This document shows positions 18,289-27,025 of a stretch of 44,538 bases of DNA, piece after piece (position 1 is the stretch's first letter; each line of letters opens with the position of its first letter). The stretch is taken from contig CASERY010000150.1 of assembly GCA_949290385.1 (NCBI GenBank), forward strand, positions 1 to 44,538, written 5' to 3'. Both the position numbers and the translations under genes were made by a program. Below the pieces are notes generated by a model, which made no database searches, was not told the DNA's origin, and saw only the letters and a list, made by a program, of their open reading frames with translations. The DNA is from an uncultured bacterium. GTDB lineage: Bacteria > Verrucomicrobiota > Lentisphaeria > Victivallales > UBA1829.

Positions 18289-19392
18289 TTATCCTTTTTC
18301 ATATAAGTTATTTGAAACGGCTTTCCCATTGCTGACTGTAATCACCTGGGCATTTTCAAGAAAAGCGTGTTCACAGTTTCTCAATGTTGTAAAAGCGTAA
18401 AAGACCTGTCCAGCGGACTATATTTTATCCAGAAACGCATTTTTGGCACGCTCATCCAGATCTCCAGTGGCATCATCAACCATGACAATTGTTTTTTCCG
18501 GACTTCGTGAACAGGAATTCAGAATATCGAATCCTGCCATTTTCAAGGCAAATGAAACCACTCTGCACTGTCCTCTGGAACCATAATTTCTTAAAGACTT
18601 TCCGCTGCAGATAAAATCAAAATCATCCAGATGAGGACCAAAAGACGTATATCCTTTTTCCTGATCTTTCTGAACAGAAGCATCCAGACGCTTCCGGTAC
18701 ACTTCTGCATCCTCCAGTTCATGGACAGCACGCATTTTGATTTCGCAGTCAGAGAGTTCCGGACGTATCTCCTTTAAAACCTGCTTCATGAAATCCGTCA
18801 GAATTCTAGCATATAAAAAACGTCTTTCTATGATTTTTGACCCGAATTCCGCCAGAACTGGATGATAAGCCTCCAGAACATGTCTATCCTGCTGAACTGA
18901 TCGTATCAATACGTTTCTGCTTTTTAAAGCCGAAGCATAACGCTGCAGATTTACAAAGTATTCCCGGTCCGTCATAGAAATGAACATATCCATAAAACGA
19001 CGGCGGACTGACGAAGCACCTACAATAATCTCCGGATCATCCGGAAGAAATGCCACCGTATTACAATGTCCTATGAATTCACTGGCTTTCCGTACAGGAT
19101 TCCCATTCATCCAAAGTTTTCGTTCATTTACTCCGAGCCTCAGTTCCATCCGGTTTTTAATATTTCCCTCACCCATGATGGATGAAATATGCATCTGTTC
19201 AGTTCCAATTTTTCTCATCTCCTGAACACGGCCTGTACGAAACGATCTCAGATTGGCAAGATAAAAAATGGCTTCAAGAAGTGACGATTTTCCCTGTCCG
19301 TTGGCACCACATAAAATGACAGATTTGGCATCAAAGCACAGATCCGCCTTTTCAAAATTTCTAAAATTTTCCAGATGAATCGATTGAATCAT
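18289..19392 (-). CDS. recF: DNA replication/repair protein RecF, one in-frame TAG
   Basis: ABC/SMC-like ATPase that loads RecA at gaps through RecOR. Walker A GANGQGKSSLLEAIFYLANLRSFR opens the protein; GSRGQCRVVSFALKMA is the signature region and MVDDATGDLDERAKNAFLDKI the Walker B/D-loop. TAG at 18418-18420 (codon 325) follows immediately; the frame then reads SAGQVFYAFTTLRN and VITVSNGKAV before TAA at 18289. RecF proteins normally continue with a GQVFxTxT strand and a final F-x-V-x-x-G motif, so this is the native C-terminus and the 367-aa total is normal. In the Bacillus protein, as I remember it, an IQ pair occupies the place of Ile-TAG. Neighbour dnaN is its usual partner. Confidence 0.94.
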
Positions 19393-19722
19393 ACGAAAAA
19401 ACAGGGAAAAGCCTTTTTCTATTATTCAGGCTGCATAGATTTTTGTTTTCAGATCGTCAATTAGACGGAAAATATTCGTCATTTTTTCGTCAGAACAACA
19501 GCTTTTCTATTTTTCTATCAAAAAAATTTTCTTTCAAAATAAATCCACTCTTCCAACTGATCCTGCATCATCTTTCCAGCTCGTTTATATCTGTTTCAGT
19601 TTTTGCTTACAGCAGATGCCGGAATGAAATTCATTTGATTTGACCAGGATTACTGAAAAGAAAAACCGTCATTTCTTATTTAAAAAATGACGGTTCGTCA
19701 CAAAGAAATCCGTCTTATCTTA
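19393..19722. other. Spacer between dnaN and recF with no gene
   Basis: About 330 bases of A/T-rich sequence. The only clear element is the dnaN terminator at its right end; no conserved frame or promoter stands out. Confidence 0.4.
19659..19695 (-). terminator. dnaN terminator
   Basis: Stem AACCGTCATTT (19664-19674) with AAATGACGGTT (19685-19695), perfect 11 bp, 10-nt loop; read on the minus strand it ends in TTTTTC, 28 bases after the dnaN stop. Confidence 0.8.
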
Positions 19723-20820
19723 TTATTTGCTTCTCATTGGCATAATGACATACAGAAAACCATCACCGCTTTCAATGGCAATGGGACTTACAACATCATT
19801 GATTTTCAGAAGCACATGGTCCACCGGCAGATGTTTGAACGGATCCAACAGAAAATGCGGGTTGAATGATGCAGACATCTCTTCATCAGTATATTCAACA
19901 TCAATGGATTCAGATCCTTCTCCAATGCTGCTGTTAGCTTCAAAAATCAGTTTATTGTCCTTAAAGGTCAGCTTAATGGTGGGAGAGGTTGTTTCAGCAA
20001 GCGTAATACTCAGAACTTCCATGGCATAAATAAACTGGTCGCACGGCACAGAAACACACTTCTTGAAGGATGGAGGAATCACCTGCTTATAATTCGGGTA
20101 GGTTCCTTCAATCAATTTGGAAATAATCGTTGTCTGGTCGACTCTGAAGACAACCTGATTATCGCCGATATCAATGACAAGGTCTCCATCTTTCTCAATG
20201 ATGCGTTTCAATTCTGTAGCCGATTTCAGCGTTACAATAATATCGCCGTCAGAACCGCCGGAAACTTCATCCAGCACCTTTTCCACAAGTGCCAGACGTT
20301 TTCCATCGGTAGCAACCGCAGTCATCTTACCGTCGCGAATCGAAAAAAGAATGCCCTGAAGAACTTTTCTGGAGTCTTCAATGCTTGCAGCATAGGAAAT
20401 CTTGTCGATCATAGAGGAAAGATCGCTCTGCTTCATTTTAATGCTGCGCTGAACAGAAGATTCTGCCTGGACAGGAAAATCATCCGGATTCAATCCAAGA
20501 AGCATAATGGAAGCTGTTCCACATTTGATTTCGCTGTGATAGTTCTCATTGCTGGAAATGGAAACGCATTCACCTCTGAGCTTTGTTACCAGCCCTAAAA
20601 GCTTTTTGGCAGGAAGGGTTGTTTTTCCGGCTTCGATGACTTCAGCTTCAACATGGGTGATCACCCGCAGTTCCAAATCAGTAGTTGTCAGTGTGAGCGT
20701 ATTGCCTTCCGCTTCCATCAGCACGTTTGCCAGAACAGGAAGGGTTGTTCTGCTGCCAATGATGTTGCTCACCTTCTGAAGACCCTTCAGAAGATTCTCT
20801 TTCTGTACTTTGATTTTCAT
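19723..20820 (-). CDS. dnaN: DNA polymerase III beta sliding clamp
   Basis: 365 aa, stop TAA, normal length for the three-domain ring-forming clamp. Recognisable pieces: N-terminal MKIKVQKENLLKGLQKVSNIIGSRTTLPVLANVLMEA, GKTTLPAKKLLGLVTKLRG, the FSIRDGKMTAVATDGKRLALVE segment that lines the hydrophobic partner-binding groove, IEGTYPNYKQVIP, and the C-terminal YVIMPMRSK. It tethers polymerases and repair proteins to DNA. No dnaA or clear origin lies upstream. Start ATG 20820; its promoter overlaps a palindrome near 20900. Confidence 0.96.
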   Translation of the reverse strand: MKIKVQKENLLKGLQKVSNIIGSRTTLPVLANVLMEAEGNTLTLTTTDLELRVITHVEAEVIEAGKTTLPAKKLLGLVTKLRGECVSISSNENYHSEIKCGTASIMLLGLNPDDFPVQAESSVQRSIKMKQSDLSSMIDKISYAASIEDSRKVLQGILFSIRDGKMTAVATDGKRLALVEKVLDEVSGGSDGDIIVTLKSATELKRIIEKDGDLVIDIGDNQVVFRVDQTTIISKLIEGTYPNYKQVIPPSFKKCVSVPCDQFIYAMEVLSITLAETTSPTIKLTFKDNKLIFEANSSIGEGSESIDVEYTDEEMSASFNPHFLLDPFKHLPVDHVLLKINDVVSPIAIESGDGFLYVIMPMRSK

Positions 20821-20886
20821 GCTTCACCTTGTGTTGTCAACTTAATTGAGTTATCTTATCGATATTATGAATCCCACAGTATATAA

Positions 20887-20904
20887 AATACTATTAGTAT
20901 TATA
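20887..20904 (-). promoter_or_regulatory. dnaN: dnaN -10 element overlapping a palindrome
   Basis: On the minus strand TATAAT occupies 20904-20899 with a TGACTT at about 18 bases as possible -35. The -10 overlaps a 15-base palindrome, AATACTATTAGTATT (20887-20901), which could be an operator. About 80 bases upstream of the dnaN start. Confidence 0.45.
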
Positions 20905-21055
20905 CCTGTTCATAATGTTGACAAGTCATCGTTTCAGATTCAAAACTTATTTTTCTTCTTATGTTGATAATTTGTTTTGACTTTGTTGAAAAATCATGCT
21001 CTATTGACAGGGACAAAGTTCTCAACAATGAATCAACAGACTGTGAACAGCATTT

Positions 21056-21703
21056 ATGAACAAGAATGTCAATAAGCATGCGGACGAACTTTTCCTAAGA
21101 TTTCCTGAATTGAAATGCATCTCGGAAGATCTCCACTCTATATATAGTATACTCCAAAATGTATTTTTCAATAGCGGCACCCTTTTTGTTTGCGGGAATG
21201 GAGGAAGTGCCTGTGACGGGGAGCATATTGCAGGAGAACTGATGAAATGTTTTCGCATGAAGCGGAAAATGCCTGCTGAACTTTCAGAACGTTTTGAAAG
21301 AATTCTGGGGCCTGAGGAAAATATTGCAGATGAGCTTGAAATGGGATTCCGCTGCCTGTCTCTGAACAACCATCCCGGTCTTTCCAGCGCATACATCAAT
21401 GACAGAAATCCTCTGATGGTCTATGCCCAGCAGCTCTTTGTCCTTGGGCGCAGAGGAGATGCTTTGATTGGTATCAGCACTTCCGGCAATTCCCGGAATG
21501 TATACAATGCATTGAAAACGGCAAAAGTCATGGGGATCTCCACAATTCTTCTGACGGGCCAGAAATGCGGCATCTGTGAAAAATATGCTGATTTTAAAAT
21601 CAAGGTTCCTGCATGTGAAACCTATCGTATTCAGGAATATCATTTGCCGGTTTATCACACTTTATGTTCCATGATTGAGGAAGGTTTTTATGGAGAAGAA
21701 TAA
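21056..21703 (+). CDS. gmhA: SIS-domain phosphosugar isomerase, GmhA/DiaA-like
   Basis: 215 aa, stop TAA. The SIS-fold phosphosugar-binding loop LFVCGNGGSACDGEHIAGEL and the second loop GISTSGNSRNVYNALKTAKVMG are those of sedoheptulose-7-phosphate isomerase, which starts ADP-heptose synthesis for the LPS core; the DnaA-binding protein DiaA belongs to the same family. C-terminal RIQEYHLPVYHTLCSMIEEGFY fits the family. The residues between the two loops are longer than in the E. coli enzyme. Ribosome binding site is weak. The last 14 bases overlap the uppS start, so the two are coupled. Confidence 0.75.
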   Translation: MNKNVNKHADELFLRFPELKCISEDLHSIYSILQNVFFNSGTLFVCGNGGSACDGEHIAGELMKCFRMKRKMPAELSERFERILGPEENIADELEMGFRCLSLNNHPGLSSAYINDRNPLMVYAQQLFVLGRRGDALIGISTSGNSRNVYNALKTAKVMGISTILLTGQKCGICEKYADFKIKVPACETYRIQEYHLPVYHTLCSMIEEGFYGEE

Positions 21704-22406
21704 GCTCAGACATGTAGCTGTCATTATGGATGGGAACGGTCGGTGGGCTGCTGAACGGGGACTTGAGCGTGCCGAAGGACACCGTGAAGGAGCTAAAAGA
21801 GTTTTGAGTTTTATTGAATCGCTTGCCGGTTATGACATTTCCTACGTTACACTGTATGCTTTCAGCACAGAAAACTGGAAACGTTCCAGTGAAGAAGTTT
21901 CTACTCTGATGAATCTGCTCTGTGAATTTCTGGATTAGAATCTTCATGTTATGAAGGAGCATTCCATCCGTCTTCTGGCTCTTGGACGTATCGACGGGCT
22001 TCCGTGTGAATGCGTGCAACGGCTGAGAAAAGCAGAACGGGAGACTGCTGAAAATTATCGCTATACGGTGATTCTGGCTCTGAATTACGGGGGACGCTGT
22101 GAAATTGCGGATGCTGCAAAAAAAATTGCCATGGAAGTTCAAAAGGGAATCCTGGATCCTGAAACAATCAGTGAGCAGACTGTGGCAGATCATCTTTATC
22201 TGCCGGAGATTCCAGATCCCGATTTGATGATCCGGACAAGTGGAGAAGAACGTATCAGCAATTTTCTTCTGTGGCAGCTTTCCTATGCGGAGTTTTATTT
22301 TACGGATGTTTACTGGCCTGATTTTGACGAGCATGAATTTCAAAAAGCTCTGAATTCATTTAATACCAGAAAACGAAGATTTGGAGGGAGAAGAACATCA
22401 TGTTGA
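21690..22406 (+). CDS. uppS: Undecaprenyl diphosphate synthase, one in-frame TAG
   Basis: cis-Prenyltransferase making the C55 carrier for peptidoglycan and LPS sugars. N-terminal HVAVIMDGNGRWAAERG holds the catalytic Asp; YVTLYAFSTENWKRSSEEV and the C-terminal PDLMIRTSGEERISNFLLWQLSYAEFYFTD...WPDF are diagnostic. TAG at 21936-21938 (codon 83) lies between LLCEFLD and NLHVMKEHSIRLLALGRIDGLP, a variable helix just before the conserved I-R-x-x-x-x-G strand. Read-through gives 238 aa, a normal length. ATG 21690 has GAGGAAGG five bases upstream. Its TGA overlaps the cdsA ATG by 7 bases, giving a gmhA-uppS-cdsA operon. Confidence 0.95.
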
Positions 22407-23266
22407 AAACCTTTCTTGCAAGAAGTTTCAGTTCCATTGTTCTTTTATAGCTGTTTTGTACGGCCATTTTCTGGAAAGGGCCGGTGGGATATTCCATCTT
22501 TGCTTTGCTGGTCATCTTGATGTGCATTTAGACGATGCGTGAGGTGGGAAGTATTTTAAAAAATTGCGAATTTCCCTTTTATACAGGTCTTGGGGCATTT
22601 TTTTGCACCGCCGCCGCTATGGTGACTTTATGGAAAGGGTTGTCGGCAGGGATGCTTATTCCTGTGCTGTTCTGTATTCTGCTATGGTGGTTGCTCTTGA
22701 GATCCTGCAATCAGAGAGACAGGCTGTTGAAATTATGTGTCAGCAGCGGTTTTTTCTTTTTGTTCTGCACACCTATTTGTATTTTAATTTCCATCTATGG
22801 ATACCGGACACCCGAGGGAATACAGGATGGTCCGATTTTATTCTTTTTCCTGATTCTTTGTACAAAAATAGGGGATATTGGAGCCTATGTATTCGGAACG
22901 CTTTCCAGCGTGCTGATGAAAGGTGGCAATCACAAGGCTGTTCCATCTGTAAGCCCCGGGAAATCTTATGAGGGATGTGCCGGAGGATTGATATGCACGA
23001 TTGTTTTATGCTACCTTTTGTGGCCTCATTGCGGACTGGAACTATATGACAGATGGATTTCACTTCCATTGGGAATTGTGCTGTATTTCGGTGGAGCCAT
23101 TGGAGATCTTGCAGAATCCTCTTTTAAACGTACATGCAAAGTTAAGGATTCAGGCCATACGCTTCCTGGAATCGGAGGAATTTTAGATCTTGTGGACAGC
23201 CTGATGATCAACAGCATGATTTTCTGGATTTTCCTGAAGCATGTTCTTCATATGACACTTGAATGA
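22400..23266 (+). CDS. cdsA: Phosphatidate cytidylyltransferase, two in-frame TAGs
   Basis: Inner-membrane enzyme making CDP-diacylglycerol from phosphatidate and CTP. Multiple hydrophobic helices; the family motif is at the C-terminus, SFKRTCKVKDSGHTLPGIGGILDLVDSLM, preceded by SPGKSYEGCAGGL and TKIGDIGAYVFG. TAGs at 22448-22450 (codon 17, VLL-TAG-LFC) and 22529-22531 (codon 44, MCI-TAG-TMREV) both lie in the N-terminal membrane region. Starting at ATG 22400 the protein is 288 aa, normal for CdsA, and the start overlaps uppS in the standard uppS-cdsA order. Starting after the second TAG would remove the first helices and leave a gap of more than 100 bases. Stop TGA. Confidence 0.92.
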
Positions 23267-23307
23267 AATGATACTGATTTTTTTCAAAAAAATAAAGGTA
23301 TTTTTCA

Positions 23308-25368
23308 ATGAAAAAAATTTTCTTGTCCAATGAATGGATTGAACTACCTTTTGTAAACGGTACTGAGAAGGGGTCCATTCTTGATTTTTCGTATATGTTG
23401 GATGCTCCTGCAGGAAAGTATGGGCGGGTACGTGCCAAAGGAGATTATCTGTATTTTTCGTCGGGGAAGAAACTTCCGCTGCGCTTTAACGGAACCAATC
23501 TTGTTCATACGGCAAATATTGCCAGCCATGAAGAAGCTGAGCAGATGGCTGAGGATATGGCAGCGTGCGGGTTCAATGTAGTCAGAATACATCATCATGA
23601 CGGTTTTATTACACGCTCCAGCGATGAACTGCCGGATACGACACAGCTGGATGAAACTGCAATGGACCGTCTGGATTATCTGGCGGCAGCCTGCAGAAAA
23701 CGGGGAATTTATCTGATTACAGACCTTTTCATTTCCAGACGGTTTAAAAAAGGTGAATTTAAAGATTTTCCAGATCGTGTACCTACGATGAATGAATTTA
23801 AACGTCTTGTGTTTATTAATGAAGATGTATTTGAAAACCTTGTACGCTATACAAATCATTTTTTAAACCATTATAATCCCTATACAAATCTTTTCTGGAA
23901 AGAAGATCCTGCTCTTGTCAGTATCAATATGGTCAATGAAGACAGCATTCAGGCGGGATATCATGACTGGGTGGAAGAGATTTATCTGGATGAATTCATG
24001 CAATATGCAGCTGAGGAAAAAATTTCAGTTGAACGATCCGTAAAAGATCCTGCATATGCAGATTTTCTTTATTTTATTTATACCCGTTTTAATCATGCTT
24101 TCCGGTCGAGAATTCATAAAATAGGATATGATGGACTACTGACTGATTTGAATATGATGTCGGAACTTTACCTGAATTATGTCCGGAAAGATTTTGATCT
24201 GGTTGAAAATCATTTTTACGTCAGTCATCCGTCATTTCCGGAAACTCCCTGGAAATTGCCGGCAAAAGTGGAGCAGAAATCTGCAATTCCGGGAGAACTT
24301 GATCATTTATGCGAAATGTTCCGGTCAAGAATATTTCACAAGCCTTTCAGTATCACTGAATGGAATTGGGCATTTCCTTCGGAATTTTATCTGGAAGGAG
24401 CGGCTTTGACGGCTGCCTACTCATCTCTTCAGGATTATTCCATTCTCTGTCGCTTTGCATGGAGCCATTCAAAGGAATCCATTACATCTAAAGAACGGAT
24501 CATCAATTATTTTGATTCAGTGCCGGATCCTTTGAGGCGTCTTTCTGAGAGAATTCTGACATGTCTTTTTTTACGTAGAGATGTAAAGACCTCTTCTTCG
24601 ATCTGTGCTTATGTGCAGAATCTTTCAAAACACAATGGCTTTGGAGAAAGTTTTTATAACTCCCGTAAAAGTTTTCTTCAATACTGGCAGAAAATGGGAA
24701 TGATTGATAAGACTGGAGTTGTTTTTACAGATAAGCAACTTCCTGACGGAAAAAAAGTGACGGCCTATTATGATTCTGAAGATCTTCCTGAATATCAAAA
24801 AGATAAAAAGAATATAACCTACAGATCCACAGATGATTTTGAATCTGACTGGAAAGAAAAAATTCAATGTGACGGAAATATTGTCAGTTCAACAAACGAA
24901 TTGACGCTTAACCCGATGCGGTCCACCTTTATGTGTGTAACTTCAAAAAGCGAATGCTTTATTCTTCAAAAAGGTCAGACTCTTGACGGGTCATTTATGT
25001 CCGTCACATCTAAAAATGGTCCGGCAGTCTTTTTTGCATCTTCACAGGATCATCTGCCTTTAGAGGAATCCAAAAAAATCTTACTTCTCCATTTAACTTC
25101 CTGTTTAAACAGTCAATTTGATTTTGTGAAGGAAGACGGTTATTTTGATTTTATGGGAGAAAGTCCGATTCTTATGAGAAAGAATCACTGCATGGTTACA
25201 CTGAAAACACTGCGTAAAATTCATTTGTGGGCATGTTCCTTTGAAGGGAAAAGACTCTTTGAAGTATCTGCAGAAAAAGCTCCAGATGGGGAATCGCAGA
25301 TTCTGTATCTTGACAATACATGCAACAACATACCGGTTGCAGTTTATGAGCTAAATTTTGAAGAATGA
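23308..25368 (+). CDS. Clan GH-A-type glycoside hydrolase of unassigned family
   Basis: 686 aa, stop TGA, AAAGG before ATG. The N-terminal two-thirds reads as a (beta/alpha)8 barrel: LRFNGTNLVHTA, MAACGFNVVRIHHHDGF, RGIYLITDLFIS, then a likely acid/base Glu in INMVNEDS (about residue 211) and a likely nucleophile in FSITEWNWAFPSE (about residue 351), the two-Glu spacing of GH-A enzymes such as GH5. The C-terminal 250 residues look beta-rich. No signal peptide is seen, so it would act in the cytoplasm on imported oligosaccharides. Family and substrate not determined. Follows cdsA by 41 bases. Confidence 0.72.
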   Translation: MKKIFLSNEWIELPFVNGTEKGSILDFSYMLDAPAGKYGRVRAKGDYLYFSSGKKLPLRFNGTNLVHTANIASHEEAEQMAEDMAACGFNVVRIHHHDGFITRSSDELPDTTQLDETAMDRLDYLAAACRKRGIYLITDLFISRRFKKGEFKDFPDRVPTMNEFKRLVFINEDVFENLVRYTNHFLNHYNPYTNLFWKEDPALVSINMVNEDSIQAGYHDWVEEIYLDEFMQYAAEEKISVERSVKDPAYADFLYFIYTRFNHAFRSRIHKIGYDGLLTDLNMMSELYLNYVRKDFDLVENHFYVSHPSFPETPWKLPAKVEQKSAIPGELDHLCEMFRSRIFHKPFSITEWNWAFPSEFYLEGAALTAAYSSLQDYSILCRFAWSHSKESITSKERIINYFDSVPDPLRRLSERILTCLFLRRDVKTSSSICAYVQNLSKHNGFGESFYNSRKSFLQYWQKMGMIDKTGVVFTDKQLPDGKKVTAYYDSEDLPEYQKDKKNITYRSTDDFESDWKEKIQCDGNIVSSTNELTLNPMRSTFMCVTSKSECFILQKGQTLDGSFMSVTSKNGPAVFFASSQDHLPLEESKKILLLHLTSCLNSQFDFVKEDGYFDFMGESPILMRKNHCMVTLKTLRKIHLWACSFEGKRLFEVSAEKAPDGESQILYLDNTCNNIPVAVYELNFEE

Positions 25369-25808
25369 TATTTTTATAAAATACTCGGTCCTTTGCAGAA
25401 ATAAGAAATAGGAGACTAGGTATATTTCAAGGAAAAGATAAAACGGCTGATGCAGACGACTAGAATTTGTTTTTAGACCAAAAATATACCTTAAGATTTT
25501 TTAGAAATTGACTGACGGAGCATGGAAAAAGAAGGAAGCGTACTTCTTTTTCCATATTCCTTGTATTTTAACGTTTGAATCTATTTGATCAAAGTGAATG
25601 TTCAAAGCTAGGAAGAAAGTATTTCTTAAAAGTTTTATTTAAATTTTTAGAAATTATTTAAATAAATAGTAAGGTAAGATGAAAAAGAATTGTGATTCTC
25701 TTATAAAAATAAAAAACTTTCCTAAGTAAAATCTTTTAAGTCTACAGTTTTCGAAAAGAAAATCCTTTTCGGACTGGAATTAAAAAGACCCTTCTCGAAG
25801 ATCATTGA
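25369..25808. other. Convergent gap between the hydrolase and lexA-like genes
   Basis: No gene seen. Holds a 9-bp inverted repeat spanning exactly 72 bases (GGTATATTT 25419-25427, AAATATACC 25482-25490), assessed and rejected as a tRNA, and a terminator-like hairpin. The remainder is A/T-rich. Confidence 0.4.
25522..25555. terminator. Long hairpin, likely bidirectional terminator
   Basis: Perfect 13-bp stem, ATGGAAAAAGAAG (25522-25534) with CTTCTTTTTCCAT (25543-25555), 8-nt loop. The T-rich arm lies inside the stem. It sits between convergent genes. Confidence 0.55.
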
Positions 25809-26420
25809 TTATTCAAAAGAGCGTTGAAATCCCAAAAGGACTCCAATAATTTTCAAAGGTTCATCCAATAGATTTTTCTCTTTTTCCGACCATGGATAAT
25901 GACCAATTCTTAATTGAATGTAATGATCGTTGACTTCGTGGCATTTTGCAAGAAATACAAAATCATTTCTTTCGAGAACCAGAATCTGGTCAGGATGCAG
26001 ATATTCTGGGCATCCTGTACCAACACGGATTAAATCACCTGCCTGAAAACCCAGTCCACATTGAGCGTCAGTAGCATCAAGTTTCCAGACAAATGCACTT
26101 TCGGGTTTTTGAAGCTGAAAGAAGCAGGCTGATTTATGAAGTCCGCTTAAAGGTTTTTCAAAGTCTTCAAATTCCGAAAAATCATACGGGTTTGTAAAAG
26201 CATGCTATTCCGGTCCGTTTGTAAGACGGATGCTTCTGGCTTTGGAGGATTTTGATAAAATCCCCTTCTTCTGAAGAGCCTGAATGTGGACAAAGACTGT
26301 GGAAGGACAAAGATCCAGTTTATCTGCAATTTCTGTGATGGTAGGGGGTACGGAATTCTTGCTGGAGAAGTCCTTGATGACCTGAATGATGTTTTTTTGC
26401 CTTGAAGTGAGTGATTTCAT
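25809..26420 (-). CDS. LexA-like repressor with degenerate peptidase domain, one in-frame TAG
   Basis: The N-terminus is a canonical LexA winged helix: MKSLTSRQKNIIQVIKDFSS, VPPTITEIADKLDLCPSTVF, LQKKGILSKSSKARSIRL. TAG at 26205-26207 (codon 72) lies in the linker after LTNGPE. The frame continues for 132 codons to TAA, giving 203 aa, the usual LexA length, with an S24-like shape (FQAGDLIRV matches the GDL strand of LexA). By my alignment the catalytic Ser is Ala, the Lys position is displaced, and no Ala-Gly cleavage site is visible, so self-cleavage is unlikely. AAGAGGT precedes ATG 26420. Targets unknown. Confidence 0.75.
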
Positions 26421-26984
26421 GAAAAACCTCTTTTTATTTTGGATGAAATCAAAGTAATGGATAAACATTATCAATATAATAAATGAAAAATGGAATTCAA
26501 TAGGATATTTAAAAAAAATAAGTTATATTTTTTATTTGGAATAATAAAAATAGAATAATAAACATAAATTCAACTGAATCAAGTATCAAACAAATGTTTC
26601 TATACAGGAGGTGAAGAGGTATTCAGAGTTCTATAGACAAATTCAATTTTCAGGAATATCTGATTTTTCGTTTTTAAAACTATGAAGGATAAAGATATCT
26701 AAAAAAATGGAATCCAGGTTTTACTTCAGAGTTTGACGGGGCATCAGGAACGGCTTATTGAAATTTGTACTTGATTACGAGATGGATTGAGATCAAAAAA
26801 TTCTGGAAAAAACAAAAAACTGGCCGGTTCACTTTATTTTTTAAGAATGGACAGAAAATAACTGTCATGAATCATTTTAAAGAATCCTGTAGAACAAGAG
26901 AAAGCTGTTTTGAAGAATCAAAAATACTTGTCCATGAACCCTTTTTAAAGGCTTTCAAAAAAATTGGAAATCAAAAAGCTGAAA
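26421..26984 (+). pseudogene. Decayed coding remnants in an A/T-rich gap
   Basis: GTG 26611 has AGGAGG immediately upstream and opens a 24-codon frame (VKRYSEFYRQIQFSGISDF) that ends at TGA 26683. Protein-like stretches follow in other frames (GIQVLLQSLTGHQERLIEI near 26706-26768; then a frame from about 26765). Stops and frame changes rather than TAG break it, unlike the recoded genes. Original function not recognised; a lost mobile-element or toxin-type gene is possible. Confidence 0.3.
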
Positions 26985-27021
26985 GGAGAAAAGGTGTTTT
27001 AGAATCAAGCACCTTTTCTCC
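26985..27021 (-). terminator. Terminator of the debranching-enzyme gene
   Basis: Perfect 12-bp stem, GGAGAAAAGGTG (26985-26996) with CACCTTTTCTCC (27010-27021), 13-nt loop, four bases beyond the stop of the minus-strand gene; followed by TTTC on that strand. Confidence 0.65.
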
Positions 27022-27025
27022 TGAT

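Noticed and set aside
20821..21055. Replication origin next to dnaN
   Set aside because: Only one loose DnaA-box-like site (TTATCAACA, minus strand near 20961) is visible, and there is no dnaA gene or box cluster.
25419..25490. A 72-base element with a 7- to 9-bp terminal stem (GGTATATTT/AAATATACC) and an internal CTA, considered as a possible UAG-decoding tRNA
   Set aside because: The T arm pairs poorly and lacks TTCRA, no D arm forms, and the CTA has no preceding T at position 33. The length match alone is not enough.
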